The position numbers and the translations under genes are program-made. From SXRF01 sp038043465 (GTDB lineage: Bacteria; Pseudomonadota; Alphaproteobacteria; Rickettsiales; SXRF01): a stretch of DNA of 64,000 nucleotides. Below, in pieces: positions 1-7,545 of this stretch. Numbering within the stretch: the stretch's first letter is position 1; every line of letters starts with the position of its first letter. The stretch covers positions 124,001 to 188,000 of the forward strand of contig JBBTBX010000006.1 of the NCBI GenBank assembly GCA_038043465.1, written 5' to 3'. The notes under the pieces are model-generated. The model did not search any database. It was given only the letters and a program-made list of their open reading frames with translations, and was not told the DNA's origin.

Positions 1-617
1 GTGGTCTTTTTGGCGGCACCTATTTTACGACGCTCTACCAGCTCAGGTTCATCCTTCGTGACTATCCAATAGATGATAGCGGTTGCAAACAATACCGTCG
101 CCCATACCTGCGCCACCATGTGCCAGCCATAGGCCACCATCACGAAGGGAGCGATGAATTTAGTGACCGCTGCACCGATATTGCCCATTCCATAAATGCC
201 AAGTGCCGTGCCCTGACGTTCTTTGCCGTACCATTTGGAGAGATAGGAAATGCCCACCACAAAGCTGCCACCGGAAATACCCACACCGAGCGCAGTGAGT
301 AGCAGCATATTATAAGTATCCGCATAGGTCAGCATCCAGGTGCTAATCGCAGATGAAATCATGACCATCAGCAGGATTGGTCTACCACCATACTGGTCTG
401 CCCAGATGCCAAGCGTCAGACGGATGATCGATCCGGTCAGGATAGGCGTACCGATCAGTAGGCTGAACTGGGTTTCGGTGAGTCCTAAATCCTGTTTAAT
501 CTGCACACCGATAATGGCGAAAATAGTCCATACGGCGAAGCAGATGGTAAAAGCAAAGGTGGTGCTTGATAGTGCCATTACCTGATCAAATTTTGAAACA
601 TTTTTTAGGTCGACCAT
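1..617 (-). CDS. narK: NarK-type nitrate/nitrite transporter (MFS), 3' end outside window
   Basis: This gene starts at the ATG at 617 and is still open at base 1, so about 205 N-terminal residues are visible. The protein is a string of hydrophobic helices typical of the major facilitator superfamily. It has a conserved Arg in helix 2 followed by a GIWADQYGGRP loop. A Gly-rich nitrate signature (GVGISGGSFVVGISYLSKWYG, then GNIGAA) is as in NarK/NasA transporters. In that family the protein imports nitrate or exchanges it for nitrite across the inner membrane. A perfect FNR-type box lies 62 bases upstream, and a NIT-Crp regulator gene is divergent. Nitrate reductase genes would be expected beyond base 1, which is inference. 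Confidence is high for the family and moderate for the NarK1/NarK2 subtype. Confidence 0.9.
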   Translation of the reverse strand, partial: MVDLKNVSKFDQVMALSSTTFAFTICFAVWTIFAIIGVQIKQDLGLTETQFSLLIGTPILTGSIIRLTLGIWADQYGGRPILLMVMISSAISTWMLTYADTYNMLLLTALGVGISGGSFVVGISYLSKWYGKERQGTALGIYGMGNIGAAVTKFIAPFVMVAYGWHMVAQVWATVLFATAIIYWIVTKDEPELVERRKIGAAKKT

Positions 618-678
618 AATTAAATCCCAGACGTAATTGAACTGGCTGGAACATCACATGGAACCAGTAAATCCGAGA

Positions 679-692
679 TTGATCTGGATCAA
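679..692. promoter_or_regulatory. FNR/Dnr-type operator
   Basis: TTGATCTGGATCAA is a perfect match to the FNR-type palindrome TTGAT-N4-ATCAA. It sits in the divergent intergenic region between narK (start 617) and the NIT-Crp gene (start 835). It is about 68 bases from the narK start and is best placed to activate narK at low oxygen. It could also act on the regulator gene. Confidence 0.85.
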
Positions 693-834
693 TCATCGTG
701 TTTTTTCTTTAGCCTTGCAGGAAATACGGCAGATTTAGGTCAAAAAAACAAAACTCGGCGTTGCCTTCATATTCTATTGATAATTTTGCCGTTCTGGCTA
801 TTTTGGGGGGCTATATCCATGAAATGAAGGTTGT

Positions 835-2388
835 ATGACTAACACATTGAACAATCTATGTGATTTTATTCACGAAGCGCAGAAAGAGCGCGGTTCGGTG
901 TCCCTTTATCTGCGTAGCAAAAATGGTGAACATTCAGAAGCGATGGAATCACAATTTGCAGTGGTGGATGAAGTCAGCAAAGCATTAAATAAATTACCGA
1001 AGAAGCAAAGCTCCCGCATTGAGCCGTTTTTGAATGCAATTCACTATCTGCCCGCCAAGCGAAAATATGTAATCGCCAGAATGCTGGAGCCAACAGAAGC
1101 TCTGTCTTTTTACACCCGCGATATTGTCGCTCCTGCGATTGAGATTGTGCAGGAACTGGCAGTACTCGAACCGGGCAACAACCCCGCAAAAGTTTCGGCT
1201 TTTATTAATTTTCTTTATTGGAAAGAGCGCGTGGGGCTGGAGCGTGCGCTTGGCACACAACTGGTCAATATGGATTGGTCGGAAACGCATGATTTCAAAA
1301 ATCGACTTGAATATATCGTGTCCGAACAACGGGCTTATGAGCGCATGTTTTTAGCGTTGGCAGATGAAAATGGCCGCAAGGCGGTGGAGGCACTGGAGCG
1401 TGATAACGGCATATTCCGCAGGATTCAGGAGATTAACGATAGTCTTGCCAAGGGGAATAGCCAACAAATTACCAAAACGATTACGGCGGAAGAATGGTTC
1501 AACCTGTTTACCGCAAAAATGGATCTGTTGCACGAAGTAGGAAAAAGCATCGCTGGCAATCTTGCCGCTTCTATTCAGGAGTCCAAACCCAGAGACACCC
1601 CAGCAATAAAGGCACTCACCGACGAGCAAGCAGGTATCGAAAGCGGCGTGCGTAGCTACATGGGCACAATTCAGGCATTACCGTTGTTTGCAGGTCTTGC
1701 ACCTGATGCCCTGCAAGACATTCTGAAATATGCCCGCGTTGTCAGCCACAACAAAGGGGCGATGATTTTCCTGCAAGGCGAACAAGCCTCGCGTTTTTAT
1801 ATTATTCTCGATGGTTGGGTGAAGCTGTTCAAAGGCAATGTCGATGGTCAAGAAGCTGTGCTTCAGGTGATGACGGTTGGTGAAACGCTTCTTGAAACGG
1901 TAATTTTCAGCAATTCCCCTTTCCCCGTAACGGCGCAGGCAGTGGAGCCTGTGAAGCTGCTCTCCATTCCTGCAACCATTGTGCGCGAGAAACTCCAGAA
2001 CAATAAAGAACTGGCTATCAATATGCTTTCGACAGTGGCAGGACGCTCGCAGGCACTCATCAACCAGTTCGAACAACTCACACTCAAAACCGTCACGCAG
2101 CGCGTGGGATGGTTTCTGCTGAAATTGTTTTTAGAAAATGGCGAGCATACTAAAAACATCAAACTGCCTTACGATAAATCGCTGATTGCTGGCTATCTGG
2201 GCATGAAACCAGAGACTTTCTCGCGCACGCTGCAAGCCTTGAAAGAACAAGGAATTGATATTGATAAAAACTACGTAAACCTCCCAGATGTCTTCGCACT
2301 TTGTGATTATTGCGACATGGAGATGGCCGAAAAATGCAGTCGTGCAGGTACAAAAGAGTGCGCAAATCCCGAATGTGCCAACGCTTGA
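835..2388 (+). CDS. NIT-like sensor domain fused to a Crp/Fnr transcription regulator
   Basis: The protein has 517 residues, more than twice a normal Crp/Fnr protein. Residues about 1-240 are helical and carry QKERGSVSLYL near the start and KERVGLERALG near residue 130. These resemble the paired Arg motifs of NIT (nitrate/nitrite sensing) domains as in NasR. Residues about 280-395 form a cyclic-nucleotide-binding-type barrel (GWVKLF). A Crp-type helix-turn-helix follows around 440-475 (AGYLGMKPETFSR). The tail has five Cys (490, 493, 501, 509, 514), a possible metal or Fe-S site. FNR's usual N-terminal Cys cluster is absent. The gene is divergent from narK and upstream of the Moco genes. A one-component nitrate-responsive activator is inferred. 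The Crp part is certain and the NIT assignment is from motifs only. Confidence 0.85.
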   Translation: MTNTLNNLCDFIHEAQKERGSVSLYLRSKNGEHSEAMESQFAVVDEVSKALNKLPKKQSSRIEPFLNAIHYLPAKRKYVIARMLEPTEALSFYTRDIVAPAIEIVQELAVLEPGNNPAKVSAFINFLYWKERVGLERALGTQLVNMDWSETHDFKNRLEYIVSEQRAYERMFLALADENGRKAVEALERDNGIFRRIQEINDSLAKGNSQQITKTITAEEWFNLFTAKMDLLHEVGKSIAGNLAASIQESKPRDTPAIKALTDEQAGIESGVRSYMGTIQALPLFAGLAPDALQDILKYARVVSHNKGAMIFLQGEQASRFYIILDGWVKLFKGNVDGQEAVLQVMTVGETLLETVIFSNSPFPVTAQAVEPVKLLSIPATIVREKLQNNKELAINMLSTVAGRSQALINQFEQLTLKTVTQRVGWFLLKLFLENGEHTKNIKLPYDKSLIAGYLGMKPETFSRTLQALKEQGIDIDKNYVNLPDVFALCDYCDMEMAEKCSRAGTKECANPECANA

Positions 2389-2402
2389 TCTTGGATGATT
2401 AG

Positions 2403-2416
2403 TTGATCCACATCAA
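2403..2416. promoter_or_regulatory. FNR/Dnr-type operator upstream of the moaA operon
   Basis: TTGATCCACATCAA is a perfect TTGAT-N4-ATCAA palindrome 15 bases after the NIT-Crp stop codon and 153 bases before moaA. A Moco riboswitch lies between box and gene. This suggests the promoter is oxygen-controlled and the leader RNA cofactor-controlled. Confidence 0.8.
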
Positions 2417-2473
2417 TTGCAGAACATCCTTTTCCTTTTAGCTTCCCCTTATCCGAAGCCTTAAAGACCTAAG

Positions 2474-2566
2474 CAGACGCGCCGTGTTTGTATGGTTTTC
2501 AGGCCGTAATCCTAAGATTACCGGGTAGCGGCGGAAACGCCACTGCCTCCCGCGTTTGGAAAGGAT
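2474..2566 (+). ncRNA. Moco riboswitch (moaA leader)
   Basis: The leader just before moaA resembles the Moco RNA motif known from the E. coli moaA leader. It has a closing stem (GACGCG pairing with CGCGTT), an internal GGCGG-AAA-CGCC hairpin, and the conserved 3' segment GCCTCCCGCGTTTGGAAAGG directly before the start codon. The GGAAAGG also serves as the ribosome-binding site, so ligand binding could block translation. The class is known to sense molybdenum or tungsten cofactor. Boundaries are approximate. Confidence 0.8.
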
Positions 2567-2569
2567 GTT

Positions 2570-3628
2570 ATGAATATTGCACATATTGAGCGGTCAGCAG
2601 ACCGTGCCAGCCTTGAGCTCCGCTCCATTGCAAAATCAGGAGATTTTGCAGGGAGCAGACTGCAAGATGCATTTGGGAGAAAATTCCCGTATCTACGCTT
2701 GTCTGTCACGGAAGTGTGCAACTTCCGCTGCACCTATTGCTTGCCTAATGGTTATCAGAAAACGGAACGTGATTTCTTAACACTGCCTGAAATCCGCAGG
2801 TTGGCTTCAGCCTTTGCTGAGCTTGACACGCAGAAAATTCGTTTAACCGGCGGTGAACCAACGCTACGCCGAGATTTGACCAACATTGCCCAGGCAGTGA
2901 ATGGCATCCTAGGCATTCGCACCGTCGCACTTACCACCAATGGTTACAACCTCAAGGAGAATGCCAAGGCTTATTTTGATGCGGGCATTAATGCGCTGAA
3001 TGTCAGCGTGGATAGCCTTGATCCAGCACGTTTCCACGCCATCACTGGGCAGAATAAGTTAGCACATGTACTGGAAGGTATTGAAGCAGCAAAGACAGCA
3101 GGTTTTACAAAAATCAAGGTTAACAGTGTGCTGCTCAAGGAAGTCACAGATCATACACTGCCCGATTTTCTGGCGTGGATTAAACGTGATGCGCTTTCGG
3201 TGCGCTTTATCGAGCTTATGCAAACGGGTGAAAATCTAGCCTTCTTCAAGCAACACCATATTAGCGCAGGTATTATTATTCAGCAATTGCTGGAGCATGG
3301 ATTTATACCCGCCATTCGCAAGCCAGACGCTGGACCAGCGCAGGAATTTACTCATCCAGATTATGTTGGGTCGATTGGGGTTATCGCCCCCTACTCCAAG
3401 GATTTCTGCAAAAGCTGCAACCGCCTGCGCGTAACCTCACGCGGCAAGCTCATGCTCTGCCTATTTGGTGAAGGCGGTTATGATTTGCGTCCATATTTGC
3501 AGCACGATGATCAACGTGACGAGTTGATTAATGCCATCGCATCGGCACTACATTTCAAACATGAGAGCCATTCCCTGCATCAGGGTTTGACTGGCTCAAC
3601 ACCCCATCTCGCATCGCTCGGAGGATAA
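2570..3628 (+). CDS. moaA: GTP 3',8-cyclase MoaA
   Basis: This radical SAM enzyme converts GTP to 3',8-cyclo-7,8-dihydro-GTP, the first step of molybdenum cofactor synthesis. The SAM cluster motif CNFRCTYC (CX3CX2C) is near residue 50. The C-terminal second cluster motif CKSCNRLRV...LMLC (CX2CX13C) is present, and the protein ends in the required Gly-Gly. The length of 352 is slightly long because residues about 6-32, before the conserved LQDAFGRKFPYLRLS, are encoded by a palindromic repeat also found in ccoG. It is the first gene of a tight operon (moaA-moaCB-moeA-moaD-moaE-mobA) behind a Moco riboswitch and an FNR box. Confidence 0.95.
   Translation: MNIAHIERSADRASLELRSIAKSGDFAGSRLQDAFGRKFPYLRLSVTEVCNFRCTYCLPNGYQKTERDFLTLPEIRRLASAFAELDTQKIRLTGGEPTLRRDLTNIAQAVNGILGIRTVALTTNGYNLKENAKAYFDAGINALNVSVDSLDPARFHAITGQNKLAHVLEGIEAAKTAGFTKIKVNSVLLKEVTDHTLPDFLAWIKRDALSVRFIELMQTGENLAFFKQHHISAGIIIQQLLEHGFIPAIRKPDAGPAQEFTHPDYVGSIGVIAPYSKDFCKSCNRLRVTSRGKLMLCLFGEGGYDLRPYLQHDDQRDELINAIASALHFKHESHSLHQGLTGSTPHLASLGG
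2588..2665 (+). repeat. In-frame palindromic element in moaA (family A)
   Basis: The sequence starts with the near-palindrome GCGGTCAGCAGACCG and continues GCCAGCCTTGAGC and CGCTCCAT. The same words in the same order occur in ccoG (15602-15680, opposite strand). A second hairpin, GCAAAATC-AGGA-GATTTTGC, follows at 2630-2649. It encodes part of the non-conserved MoaA N-terminus without a frameshift. The boundary is approximate. Confidence 0.7.
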
Positions 3629-4612
3629 ATGAAGCCAGCATTTCAAATGATAGACGTAGGAAACAAACCCGTGACGCATCGCGTTGCGGTCGCCAGTGGT
3701 AAGATCGTCGTCGGGGCGGAAGCCTTCGCGCTAATACGTGACCGCAAGCTGCCCAAGGGTGATGTGCTGATGCTGGCGGAAATCGCGGGCATTCAGGGTG
3801 CGAAAAAAGCCTATGAGATGATTCCGCTCTGCCACCCGATGGGGCTGGATATGGTGCGCGTTTTTACGGAACTATTGCCAGAGGAAAATGCCGTGCGCGT
3901 GTTCTGCGTTGCCTCGGTGCATGCTAAAACCGGTATTGAGATGGAGGTGCTTGCGGGGGTGAATGCCGCGCTGCTTACCATCTGGGATTTGAGCAAAATG
4001 ATCGAAGCCAATCTTGCCATGCGCAACATTAAACTTCTCGCTAAGAAAGGCGGAAAATCTGGTCTATGGCTGAACCCTTCTGGTGTTCCTGATTGGGTGA
4101 TGGAACTGGTCAAGCCACCCGCGCCGAAATTGCTGGCAGGTCGTAAAGCAGCGGTGCTGACGTTAAGTGACCGTGCCGCCAAGGGCGAATATGAGGATGT
4201 TTCGGGCACATCACTCAAGGCGATATTGGAAGAAGCTGGATGTGCCATCTGTGATTATCGCGTCATCCCCGATGATAAAGAGGGCATTGCCGCCACGGTT
4301 CGGGAGATAGTGCAAAACCACACGCCGCATCTTTTGATTACTACCGGTGGCACGGGCGTTTCACCGCGTGACTACACACCCGAAGCCTTGCAACCGCTGT
4401 TCGATAAAGAAATCCCCGGCGTGGGTGAATTGCTGCGACATGACGGCGCACAGTACACTCCGCTTTCGTGGAGCAGCCGTGCCGTGGGCGGTATTATCGG
4501 AAAAACGCTGGTGATAACGCTGCCAGGCAACCCTGCGGCAGTGAAGGAAGGATTGAGTGCGCTGTTACCCAAACTGATTCCGCACCTCATCCGCATCATT
4601 CACAATGAATGA
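3629..4612 (+). CDS. Bifunctional MoaC-MogA/MoaB molybdenum cofactor protein
   Basis: Two enzymes are fused. Residues 1 to about 155 match MoaC, the cyclic pyranopterin monophosphate synthase, with MLAEIAGIQGAKK, IPLCHP, KTGIEMEVL and the closing KKGGKSG. Residues about 168-327 match the MogA/MoaB molybdopterin adenylyltransferase, with TLSDRAAKGEYEDVSG, LITTGGTGVSPRD and LPGNPAAVKE. The start codon directly abuts the moaA stop (TAA then ATG), so the two are probably translationally coupled. The fusion links an early and a late step of the same pathway. Such MoaCB fusions are known, so this is unusual but not new. Confidence 0.93.
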   Translation: MKPAFQMIDVGNKPVTHRVAVASGKIVVGAEAFALIRDRKLPKGDVLMLAEIAGIQGAKKAYEMIPLCHPMGLDMVRVFTELLPEENAVRVFCVASVHAKTGIEMEVLAGVNAALLTIWDLSKMIEANLAMRNIKLLAKKGGKSGLWLNPSGVPDWVMELVKPPAPKLLAGRKAAVLTLSDRAAKGEYEDVSGTSLKAILEEAGCAICDYRVIPDDKEGIAATVREIVQNHTPHLLITTGGTGVSPRDYTPEALQPLFDKEIPGVGELLRHDGAQYTPLSWSSRAVGGIIGKTLVITLPGNPAAVKEGLSALLPKLIPHLIRIIHNE

Positions 4613-4677
4613 TGCTTTATTAATAATGCGCATGGCCGCCCCGCCAACCCCATGCGCGTAACGAATGGAGAGAAATA

Positions 4678-5937
4678 ATGAGCATGATTTCCTATGACGA
4701 TGCGCTGGCGATTGTTCTGACACATGCCAGACAAAGTGCCACCCAGAAACTGCCACTGCTCGATGCGCTGGATAAAATAGCTGCGTGCGATGTGCAAAGC
4801 CTCATTCAGGTGCCGAGCTTCCGCAACAGCGCGATGGATGGTTTTGCAGTGGTCAGCAGCCAGCTTGATTCGGCTAGCGAATCGAACCCAATCACGCTGG
4901 AAGTTACTTCCGCTATTGCCGCAGGGGATGATGTAGCGACAGCGGATGCAGCCAAAGCCGTGCAGATCATGACGGGGGCTGCCGTGCCAGAACCTTATGA
5001 TGCGGTGATTCCAGTGGAGATGGTGGCGCACGTTGACAGCGAAGTCACCTTCACCAAGCCACCGCGCCAAGGCGACCATATTCGGCATGCAGGAGAAGAT
5101 GTCGCACTTGGGCAATGCATTCTTCGCAAAGGCGAACGCATCACGCCAGAAATCATCATGTTGCTTTCGGCCGTGGGCATTTGCGAGGTGGAAGTAATGC
5201 GCCTGTCGCGCTTGCACATTCTCAGCACGGGCAATGAAATCAGTGATGACTATGCCGTGCCTCTAAAAGGATCGCAGATTTATAACTCCAATGCGCCATA
5301 TTTATTGGCGGCAGCGCGGCAGCAAAGCCTAGAAGCGCAGTATGAAGGCATCGTGCGCGATGAACCAGCACTGTTTGAGGCGAAGCTAACTGCCATCACC
5401 GAACCTGCGATTATCATCAGCACAGGAGCGGTTTCCAAAGGTGTGTGGGACTTTATTCCTGATAGCCTCAAGAAACTGGGCGCAACCATCCATTTCCACC
5501 GCGTCAATATCCGCCCTGGCAAGCCGGTGCTGTTTGCGACTCTGCCCAATGGTAGTTATTATTTCGGTTTACCGGGAAATCCTATCTCCGCAGCGATTGG
5601 GTTTAGTTTTTTTGTGATGCCACTGGTGCGTGCGTTGCATTGTATCGCACAGCCTGCACTGCTCACCGCTAAACTTGCAGGCAGTTTCACCAAGAAAGGC
5701 AATTTCCTCCAATTCCTGAAAGCGGCTCTTGCGGTGGATGCGGATGGGCAACTCATCGCTGATATTTCTGAGGGACAGGAATCGTTCAAGATCAGCCCGA
5801 TGGCTGCAAATAATGCGTGGGTGGTGCTGGATGGAGCCAAGAACCAGTGGAGTGCTGGCGACACAGTGGTGGTGATTCCTTACGGTGAAATCATTCCAAA
5901 CACACGCAGGGAGGCAGCCGTATGTCAGGCAGCATAA
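4678..5937 (+). CDS. moeA: Molybdopterin molybdenumtransferase MoeA
   Basis: This enzyme inserts molybdate into adenylated molybdopterin, after the MogA step. The 419 residues are normal for MoeA. Visible motifs are FRNSAMDGFAV near residue 45, MTGAAVPEPYDAVIPVE around 100, LSTGNEI around 182, an IRPGKPV segment near 280, and GLPGNPISAAI near 300. A second in-frame ATG lies 6 bases inside the chosen start and could be the real one. A 65-base gap separates it from the moaC-mog fusion, and its 3' end overlaps moaD by 16 bases. Confidence 0.94.
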   Translation: MSMISYDDALAIVLTHARQSATQKLPLLDALDKIAACDVQSLIQVPSFRNSAMDGFAVVSSQLDSASESNPITLEVTSAIAAGDDVATADAAKAVQIMTGAAVPEPYDAVIPVEMVAHVDSEVTFTKPPRQGDHIRHAGEDVALGQCILRKGERITPEIIMLLSAVGICEVEVMRLSRLHILSTGNEISDDYAVPLKGSQIYNSNAPYLLAAARQQSLEAQYEGIVRDEPALFEAKLTAITEPAIIISTGAVSKGVWDFIPDSLKKLGATIHFHRVNIRPGKPVLFATLPNGSYYFGLPGNPISAAIGFSFFVMPLVRALHCIAQPALLTAKLAGSFTKKGNFLQFLKAALAVDADGQLIADISEGQESFKISPMAANNAWVVLDGAKNQWSAGDTVVVIPYGEIIPNTRREAAVCQAA

Positions 5938-6197
5938 CCCTTACCATCAGCCTGTTCGGCGCGTTCAGACCGTATGGCAACGGCGAAACAATGACGCTGG
6001 AAGTACCGCAAGGTGTGAATGTCAGAGAAGTAAAAAACCATCTGAAAGTAGCGTTGAAAAAAGCACGAGCAGATTTTGATAAGGCGGCACTGGTGGATGA
6101 ATCGGCATTGGCAGACGATACGCAAATCCTGGCCGAAGATATGACGATAAGCACCAGCACCACATTGGCTATTTTGCCGCCCGTGTGTGGGGGATAA
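5922..6197 (+). CDS. moaD: Molybdopterin synthase sulfur carrier subunit MoaD
   Basis: This small beta-grasp protein of 91 residues ends in CGG, giving the Gly-Gly tail that is adenylated by MoeB and thiolated to carry the dithiolene sulfur. The start overlaps the 3' end of moeA and the stop lies just before moaE, so it belongs to the same operon. The fold is recognised from ITLTISLFGAFRPYG at the N-terminus and the terminal LAILPPVCGG. A separate moeB-like activating enzyme gene lies about 1.3 kb downstream on the other strand. Confidence 0.9.
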   Translation: MSGSITLTISLFGAFRPYGNGETMTLEVPQGVNVREVKNHLKVALKKARADFDKAALVDESALADDTQILAEDMTISTSTTLAILPPVCGG

Positions 6198-6198
6198 C

Positions 6199-6651
6199 AT
6201 GACGGAATCCATCTATACTGGCATTAGTGAAGAGCCACTTTCCATCCAGAAGGCAGCAGATTTTGTTGATGTGGCGGAGAATGGCGCGCTGAATATGTTT
6301 ATCGGCAAGGTGCGTAATCACAATATGGGCAAAGCCGTAAATGCCGTAAGTTACGATGTATTTGCCCCGCTCGCCTGCAATGTATTTCATGAATTGTGCG
6401 CGGAAGCGAAGGCGCAATTCGGCGAGCGTCTACGGCTGTATATCGAGCATTACAAAGGGAGGCTTACGATTGGTGGCATCAGCGTCATCATTGCTGTCGG
6501 CTCACCACACCGTGATGAATCTTTTAAGGCCTGTCGTTATCTCATCGAACAGCTAAAAATCCGTGCGCCGGTGTGGAAGCAAGAGCATTATGTGGACGGC
6601 GATAGCGAGTGGGTAAAAGGCCATGCGCTTTGTGGGCATCACCATGACTGA
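6199..6651 (+). CDS. moaE: Molybdopterin synthase catalytic subunit MoaE
   Basis: This is the large subunit of molybdopterin synthase, which takes sulfur from MoaD to make molybdopterin. Conserved MoaE features are GALNMFIGKVRNHN near the N-terminus, YDVFAPLA, VGSPHRDESFKACRYLIEQLK, and the catalytic-Lys region APVWKQEHYVDGDSEWVKGH. The ATG at 6199 is preferred, 2 bases after the moaD stop. A GTG 12 bases upstream is also in frame. The length of 150 fits the family. The stop overlaps the mobA start. Confidence 0.93.
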   Translation: MTESIYTGISEEPLSIQKAADFVDVAENGALNMFIGKVRNHNMGKAVNAVSYDVFAPLACNVFHELCAEAKAQFGERLRLYIEHYKGRLTIGGISVIIAVGSPHRDESFKACRYLIEQLKIRAPVWKQEHYVDGDSEWVKGHALCGHHHD

Positions 6652-7228
6652 TATGGCCGCCGTCATTTTGGTCGGGGGAAAATCCTCGCGCATGGGGCGG
6701 GATAAGGCAACACTGCCCTATCGCGACAAACGACTGGTGGATGTGGTAGCTGGTGTGGTTCGCGATGCTGGCATAAAAGACATTTATGTCAGTGGCGAAA
6801 TGGAAGGATATTCTTCATTGCCCGATCTCATTGCAGAATGCGGGCCGGTCGGTGGCATCTGCTCCAGTGCAGTGAGGCTGTATAAAACCCATGCCAGCGC
6901 ATTATTTATTCCCGTGGACATGCCACGCTTGAACACAGAATTACTGCGCCACTTCATCAGCGCATATCACGGGAATGCCTGTCATTTTGAAGATCATCCG
7001 CTGCCTTGCATCCTAACATTGGATAGAAAAATCATGCGGCACATCGATGAAGCTGCACAAACGCTCGCCTGTAAACAAAAGCTATCGGTGCGAGCGTTTC
7101 TGAACAGTGCTGAAGCAGAAATGATTCCTGTTCCAGAACACCTGAAACTAGCACTTACCAACACTAATACGCCAGAAGAATGGCAGGAGGCCCAATGGGA
7201 TATGGTTCATGAATCTACGCATCAGTGA
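6644..7228 (+). CDS. mobA: Molybdenum cofactor guanylyltransferase MobA
   Basis: This enzyme transfers GMP to Mo-molybdopterin to make the guanine dinucleotide cofactor used by nitrate reductase-type enzymes. The nucleotide-binding signature LVGGKSSRMGRDKATL lies at the N-terminus, with VDMPRL around residue 95 as the metal-binding region. I chose the ATG at 6644, which overlaps the moaE stop (ATGACTGA). A start at 6623 would lie inside moaE. The length of 194 is usual. The presence of mobA suggests that the molybdoenzymes served here are of the DMSO reductase family, such as Nar or Nap. Confidence 0.92.
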   Translation: MTDMAAVILVGGKSSRMGRDKATLPYRDKRLVDVVAGVVRDAGIKDIYVSGEMEGYSSLPDLIAECGPVGGICSSAVRLYKTHASALFIPVDMPRLNTELLRHFISAYHGNACHFEDHPLPCILTLDRKIMRHIDEAAQTLACKQKLSVRAFLNSAEAEMIPVPEHLKLALTNTNTPEEWQEAQWDMVHESTHQ

Positions 7229-7538
7229 AAACCAGCTTCGGTTTCGTATTACGCAAGGTGAAACGGAATTACTGAAGTGCGATGGCTCGCTATCGTTCGC
7301 GCTTAATCTTGGCAGCCAAACGGCAGAATATGCTATTTCGCTTGCCGATCTTGAACAACCTCTAGATTTGGAAGTGGATAAAAATGCATGGAAGCTGCTG
7401 GTAGATCGTAAAGATTTCAGCCAGTTTATAGCGTCTCTCCCTTCACGTGAAGGTATCGAACAAAATATTTCGATGAATGGCACTCAGTTGACATTGGTGC
7501 TTGAAGTGGACGTGCGCCGTAAACGGGTGGTAGCCTAA
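7209..7538 (+). CDS. Small hypothetical protein, DUF7009-like
   Basis: The 109-residue acidic soluble protein begins MNLRISENQLRFRITQGET. This resembles the start of small proteins I recall as the DUF7009 family (MKLRI..N.LRLRLT..E). No catalytic motif is visible. It overlaps the 3' end of mobA by 20 bases, so it is likely the last gene of the Moco operon, and a role with nitrate or molybdoenzymes is inferred from position only. It converges on moeB with an 8-base gap. Confidence 0.6.
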   Translation: MNLRISENQLRFRITQGETELLKCDGSLSFALNLGSQTAEYAISLADLEQPLDLEVDKNAWKLLVDRKDFSQFIASLPSREGIEQNISMNGTQLTLVLEVDVRRKRVVA

Positions 7539-7545
7539 GAGCCTT

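Noticed and set aside
120..585. Plus-strand frames over the start of the window
   Set aside because: They are shadows of the minus-strand NarK-type gene, whose translation shows a complete MFS N-terminus.
6623..6643. Upstream start for mobA
   Set aside because: It lies inside moaE. The ATG at 6644 overlaps the moaE stop, and the N-terminal signature begins just after it.
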